From Toxonevra muliebris (lineage: Eukaryota > Arthropoda > Insecta > Diptera > Pallopteridae): a stretch of 64,000 nt of DNA. Of the stretch, positions 58,411-64,000 are shown piece by piece (position 1 is the first letter of the stretch; each line of letters opens with the position of its first letter). The notes beneath the pieces were generated by a model. It saw only the letters and a list, made by a program, of their open reading frames with translations, searched no databases and was not told where the DNA came from. A program made the translations under genes and the position numbers. Location: the NCBI GenBank assembly GCA_963691655.1, contig OY829328.1, forward strand, positions 69,444,400 through 69,508,399, given 5' to 3'.

Positions 58411-58894
58411 AAGAAACAAGATGAATTATTCAAACCAAAAAGTACTTAAACTTTTCACTGAGAAGTTCAGTTTAAGGTATAATCCTCTAAATTTCAATGA
58501 TAGAGCAAAAAACTACAACAAGACAGCGTATCTTTAAAACAACTACAACATACTGAATGGCATTTTGTTTAATCCTTTGCAATATTCTCAAATTGTTACG
58601 CAGAAATATAAAAAATTCATGACAAAAGTCACAGATAGCGGTGCGATCATAAATACATGACCATTATTTTTCGATTATAGCACCTTAATAGCAAGTAATG
58701 ATTTTTTTTTTAGATTAGAGATATTTGGAAAATTATGTTTCAACACTGGTACCGAGGAAAACCAATGATATCATGTTAAAGTTAAAAAAAAAAAAAAAAA
58801 AAGGAATATTTTAAAAAAATAAATAAATAAATAAACAAAATATAAAAATTGAAAACGAAGTGAGTGTGTGTTCTTTTTTTTTGTTCATCACCTT

Positions 58895-59240
58895 TTAGTG
58901 CTACGTACTAAAGGGTCCATTTGCCGGTTTCAGATCGACGCTCCTTTGTGCCACGCACTAGGAGAGATTCGAGGGATAGGCCACGCCATCGTCCAGCGGA
59001 ATTTAAGGTGCAACGCACCATACGATAGTTTGTAAGTAGGTGCTCCATAGTGCCACGCACTGGGAGGAACCACAAGGCCACGCCTTGAGGTAAAATAAAA
59101 AGTGAAATTCAAAAAAATAGAGGGGCAAGATCCCCAAGTGAGTGTTGTGTAGTGTCCGTAAATTGAAAGTAGTTCACCCCGGTCCCTGTAACAAATAAAT
59201 TTCTGTAGCCTCGAACCCTGGACTGGGCGAGTGATACCCA
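58895..59240. repeat. Element with four GTGCNACGYAC dyads, possible LTR-like block
   Basis: GTGCTACGTAC, GTGCCACGCAC, GTGCAACGCAC and GTGCCACGCAC lie at 58898, 58948, 59008 and 59050. Each is a hyphenated dyad (GTGC...GCAC). They are followed by AATAAATTTCTGTAGCC and GATACCCAGGCTAGAGCTTC then GTTACA at about 59185-59259, which resembles the R-U5 end of an LTR. No second LTR or retroviral-type gene is visible, so LTR status is only a suggestion. Confidence 0.4.
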
Positions 59241-59699
59241 GGCTAGAGCTTCGTTACAAATGTAGCAACAGAAAACTGTTATGGTGGCAATTCCATCCCT
59301 TTTGATGAAGCCCGTCTAGAGGCGGTCTTGGGAACTAGAGGGTTAGTGAACGTTTGTAGTCATAGCAATAACAGTAAGGGTCCTCATCTAAGCGCGAAAA
59401 TGCCTCGAAAGCTAGTAAACCTCGAAAGTTTGCAAACCTCAAAAATGAGCTGTCAAAATTTGTACGGAAAATAGTTTGCGCGCACCTCGAAAGCAGCCTC
59501 GAAAGTTTTCACGAATGTTTCAGTGTTGCCATATTTGATATTAAATGGCTAAAGGGCACTAATTTGGCTAGCGCATCATACATACCACTTTGATCAAAAG
59601 TTCCCGGAAGAACCACCGAGTGGCGCTCCCAGCGTTCCGATTTAAGTTCTGTTTTTTTTTTGTTAAGTTGGTGCATCTGTTGTTGATATTCCCTCTAAA

Positions 59700-60335
59700 T
59701 CTTAGCGTCATAGCTTGACATTTGCAAAAGTTACGTAGAGTTTCGGCAACGATTCTCTAAAGAAAACGGTCATTTACCAGTAGCACGAGCGGTTCAAAAG
59801 TGGTCGTGAGTCAATCGAAGATGATGAACGCAGTGGCAGACCATAGACATCGAAAACCGACGAAAACATTGATAAAGTAAAAGAAATTTTGGTCAATAAC
59901 CGCAAATTAACCATCTGAGAGATAGCGGAGGACTTAAACATTGCCAATGGATCCGCCCAAAACATTTTTGTTAATGATTTGGGTTTCCGTCGTGTAGCAG
60001 GAAAGTTGGTGCCAAAAGACTTCAATTTCATGCACAAAAGAGACCGTGTTGACGTCACAAAAGACATGGATTGCGAGGCTGAATCCGATCCCACATTCAT
60101 CAAAAGGATCATTACTGGAGACGAGACGTGGGTTTATAACTACGACACGCAATCCAGACATTAGGCATGTGAATGGCGTTCACCAATTGAGCCGAGACTA
60201 AAAAAACCACGTCGTTTTTAGTCAAAAAAAAAAAAAGGCAATGCTCGCGGTTTTCATGGATTACAACGGTGTAGTGCATATGAGATGTCAGAGGTACTAT
60301 TGGCCAGATAGTTTGGACATCATCACCTTAGAGCC
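59700..60335 (+). pseudogene. Mariner transposase pseudogene
   Basis: + strand: NNRKLTI then EIAEDLNIANGSAQNIFV-like sequence (second helix-turn-helix, one stop), then NDLGFRRVAGKLVPKDFNFM, RDRVDVTKDMDCEAESDPTF and IKRIITGDETWVYNYDTQSR, which carries the first catalytic Asp in TGDETW. VFMDYNGVVHM then supplies the second Asp. The third Asp and the C-terminus are missing after about 60335. In-frame stops and frameshifts show that it is inactive. Mariner subfamily not determined. Confidence 0.85.
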
Positions 60336-60339
60336 AAAA

Positions 60340-63110
60340 TTCTTTTTAATTGTAATGTAAATTGCGTAATAATATCAATAAAATCTAATTTAATTCATAC
60401 TGATATTCCTTAGTGAGAGATTGGTTCATCTGAATGCTTATAATTAAGCTGCAATTGTGGGTATAATCGACTTATTGATCGCAGTATCAATATACCCATA
60501 CTATCTATCTTCCACGTGATAAGTCGAGTAAAAATTTAAGTAATCTCAACCAAACATGATACAGGTATTTATTATAGCCAGAAAGGGATTTAGTTCTAAA
60601 ATAGACAAAATCGCTCAAGTAGGCATAGTACAACCCATACAAATGGAATTTTCAGAAACTGTTGTAAAAATTGTCAACATTGAGCAATAACCATGCCTCC
60701 CTTCCACTCAAGTGAAATATTCAAAGAGCAATAACAAAGGATACAATAGGAAAAATACAATTTGGTAAACAAATGAATTGATAAATAAAAATGTATATGT
60801 GTTTTTATACACATTCGGAGGCATCTTTGAAGACATCAATAGTTGCCAGGATTTATAATGGATTTGGTCACATTTCGGACTATCTTTAAGATTATGTATC
60901 AAATGTTTTTTTTTGAAAGCTTGAAATATATTACCATAATTATTATTTTTATTTAGATTTAAGGAAAGCATATGCAAAAAGTTAAGAGGAAGGAATGGAA
61001 AGGGAAAGGCAAGGAAGAAAATATGAAAGGCAGATGTTTTCACATAAATAACAGCATCAAATGGCAACACCCCTCAAAAGTCTACACTGGGTTAGTCTTG
61101 AATACATCTCTGTTTTATGTTTAGTATATGAGATATTTATCTCCTAATTCCAAGTTGAAAACTAAGACGTTCGACTATACCGACGGAGAATTTTCAGTTT
61201 AACCTTTTAACAACAGATACTACTATCAGATAGAAGCTATAAACTTATTTGATATGAAAAATAAAATAAAAATAATAATCACATTACGCACCTACATATG
61301 TTTAGTACATACATAAATATATATATAGGTAAATTCAATTGCCACAATTGTAAGAGCAACACGCACACATTTTATTATAGCATTTTATACTTTTGTATCA
61401 TTAAAAAAGTTTTGCAAAAAATTAAAAAAAAAAAATAAATACAACCGATAGAAAATTATTTAGCATCTTTGAGAAAGCAGCGAAATTTCTTCTTGGGGTG
61501 GAATTGAAAAAAAAAAATCTTGAAATTGTTATGACTGCAATGTGTAAGCAATTTTCACATCATTTTTTTCACCCTCAATAAAATTAAATGGTACACAGAT
61601 ATTTTTCACAAGTTTCATGCAAGCTTTGAATTGTTTTAATAAAAAAGTTATTTATTGTACAAAATATTACACAAAAAATTAAATAAATAGCATTTTCGTA
61701 TTTAACTCTATTTGATATGAATAAAAACATATGCCATACCTTAAATCTATCTCATATTGCTGAGTGAAATTTGTGAAATTCTCTAAAACTTTGACTTCGT
61801 TTTCCGTATACACATACACACACAATTTCACTCAACCATATCCTTTTCAGTTTCAACAAGTGTTTCTTAATTTTCAATGTTGTTGCTACTGACTTCACAC
61901 GCCATTAGTAAAGCCATAACTCAACATTGTAGCCACAAGCAACATTTTCAATTACAACATGCTCAATGCAACAAGCAACAGTAGTTTTGAGTATGAAAAA
62001 AAAAACAGTGGCGTTATCAAGATGTAAAAAATTACAATGAAACGACAATTCTTTCTAATTTTTTTTTTAATTCTTGAACTTTAAAATAAAAAGTTTCGGG
62101 AGCTCTTTAATAAATCTGGCGGGTAAATTAAACGTTTTTGAAAATTTGTTTTTAAACTTAAAAATCCTATTTTTACCAGATAAATTGGAATTAAATTGGG
62201 GTTTGCAAATAAAACTCCCTCCTTGGATTTTATAGAGATTGTGTTTAATTTATTGTAGTTAAACATCAGAAGATTTATTTTCCCTATTTTCTCCAGTTAG
62301 GGGACCAATATCGAAAGGAAAGAATCAATACGATGTGCCGATAAGTACCGCATGAAATGGATTGAGTTTCAGAAGAAAACTCAGTTGAATTTACATTTTC
62401 AACCCTAGGGGTTGCCATTTTCAATTTATCTAATCTCGGGACAAATTGCCATAATCAAAAGAAAAAAACGGGATTGCAATTTTCCCCCGGAACACAGAAT
62501 AAATAAAATTTTTTTTGTACAGTTTATAAATTAGATTTAAAATATATCTAATTTATACAAAATAAAAATTACAAGCGTTTTATTTTTTCCCCCTTTTATT
62601 TGCTTCCTCTTCCTGTTAAAGATTCTTCATTCTATTATAATATTTACTCAGGGTTGCCTTTCAAAAGTAGGTACTAAGTAACAAAATTATTCTCCTTTTA
62701 TGAATGGATATTAAAACATTTTTAAGCGTGAAAACAAAAACTAAAGTTCCATAAGACCCGGGAAAAATATTTATTCTTTATAACGCTACTGTCGTTGCAC
62801 TATACATAGAAGAATAAATTAGGCGTAAAGTGATGCTATTCCTACGTACACCTTTCCCCACACTCAAACGTTGCACATGAGGAGCACAACCGCCCAACCA
62901 AAAAAAAGTACACGTGAATAAAGTTAATACAAGCCAAAAAAAAATATATATATACGCTTACAATGAAGGCAATTGAGCAGAATCCGAATTGCTCGGTGCG
63001 AATATGAGCGTAACGAATACAAGAGCAGGAGGATGACTTTACTAGCTTTCACATTTAACCCACTACACAAATGCTGCAACAAGCAACACGCACAACACAT
63101 ACGAATACAC
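60340..63110. other. Intergenic interval
   Basis: AT-rich DNA with no supported gene. Repeated ACAACA/CAACATTG words near 61870-61990 are simple sequence. Confidence 0.45.
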
Positions 63111-63121
63111 TCACTCACATA

Positions 63122-63142
63122 TACACACACACACACACACAA
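63122..63142. repeat. (AC)n microsatellite
   Basis: About ten AC units upstream of the right-hand candidate promoter. Confidence 0.9.
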
Positions 63143-63344
63143 AGAAGCATTCGCATTGAAAATGAAAAGGGACGAAAAAATCGCATGCGAATCATTTTGA
63201 AAGCCTCTGACTATGAATGTCTTTTACGAATCATTGCCGAATGTGAATGAGTTGCGTGCGATGCGATGCGGCGCAACAATGACGACGAGGCGCTTTTATG
63301 ACATTATGAAATCTGATACTATCCTGGCAGGACATTAGTCAACC

Positions 63345-63711
63345 GCATATTCAGTGCGAGATGAGATCTCGTTGCTGATGGAAGTGTTGTTTCCAATCTG
63401 TCAGCACACATCCCAGCGAGAGTACAAAGAAGAAAAATTAATTTTACACTCACACACAGACACACATACAAGAATAAAAATATTAAAAGAAAACTTAAAT
63501 AAAAACAAAGTGTTTTTTTTTTAATAATTTTAGTTTCGACATTTATTTATTTAAAACAAAACTAAAGTGACTTTTAAAAAGTGTGTAATATTGAAAGTTA
63601 AGTGAAAATTAAGTGATTCGAGAACGTAGTATATAAAAAATAATTGCATGCGAAATATAATAACAACAAAAAAACAAGAAAAAATATGTGAAAAAATTAA
63701 AGCTTAAGGGT
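63345..63711 (+). promoter_or_regulatory. Candidate promoter and non-coding first exon of a gene running off the right edge
   Basis: The initiator-like TCAGTG is at 63351-63356 (+1 at A63353), with GGAAG at +28 to +32, four of five matches to the downstream promoter element. Sequence before it (63180-63340) is unusually GC-rich for this window (GCGATGCGATGCGGCGCAAC). The following A-rich sequence resembles a fly 5' UTR and ends at a good donor, GGT|GTAAGTTT, at 63712. No convincing coding start is visible before the donor. The rest of the gene would lie beyond the window. Confidence 0.45.
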
Positions 63712-64000
63712 GTAAGTTTATAGTTTATTTAAAAAAAAAAAAAAAAAAAACATTCATTAACTAGTTGAAAGAGAAATGTTTTTTTAAGCATCAACAAATA
63801 ATATAGAGCATGTGCAAAAATTATTTTTTGAAAAATTGTGTTTTTTGGGTTAATGCAAAATTTTTCACATCAAACTGAGTTGTATATGCTGTAATTTTAA
63901 AGGAATATTCTAGCAAAGCATCCTGAATGCAAGCTACGAAATTAGTTTGGAGATTTGTGCTAGAATTTTTAATTTATCCAAAATCAAAATAAACTTAGTA

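Noticed and set aside
1..64000. CRISPR array, bacterial-type operon, phage or defence system
   Set aside because: All gene structures are intron-containing and animal-like. No short direct repeats with unique spacers, Shine-Dalgarno sites or prokaryotic gene clusters were found.

Overview
The window is AT-rich, intron-rich eukaryotic DNA from a higher fly (Diptera: Brachycera). The evidence is GT-AG introns, arthropod initiator motifs (TCAGT), His and Gln homopolymer tracts in coding sequence, CA and GTT microsatellites, and many Jockey-superfamily and mariner remnants. A tephritid or a related acalyptrate is a reasonable guess, but the sequence does not settle the species.

One protein-coding gene is clear: NAD kinase on the + strand. 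Five shared exons lie at 33897-33980, 34057-34290, 35800-36205, 36272-36529 and 37888-38181. They can be joined in frame to either of two first coding exons, 14453-14877 (566 aa) or 31283-31479 (490 aa). A candidate promoter and 5' UTR at 2521-3050 could belong to the same gene, which would then span about 36 kb. A tRNA-Asp(GUC) gene lies on the - strand inside the 19-kb intron. A second candidate promoter and non-coding first exon at 63353-63711 suggests that another gene begins at the right edge.

The remaining sequence is transposable-element debris and simple repeats. Left part (1-14 kb): a foldback element, a 1.33-kb element with long terminal inverted repeats (TIRs), mariner and LINE remnants on the - strand, and a long degenerate 12-bp repeat. 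Middle (15-33 kb): LINE fragments, several miniature inverted-repeat elements (MITEs) including a TTAA-flanked piggyBac-type one, and a near-perfect 76-nt hairpin. Right (38-63 kb): a 5.26-kb region bounded by roughly 100-bp TIRs with a smaller inverted-repeat element nested in it, LINE fragments, a 24-bp tandem repeat related to the 12-bp repeat, and two further DNA-transposon pseudogenes.

I see no operon-like or defence-like novel system. The most promising material is the unclassified TIR elements, the GGTCTGAATTTT repeat family present at three separate loci, the hairpin, and the alternative 5' ends of NAD kinase. Splice sites, promoters and repeat boundaries were read by eye and have not been checked against transcripts or databases.
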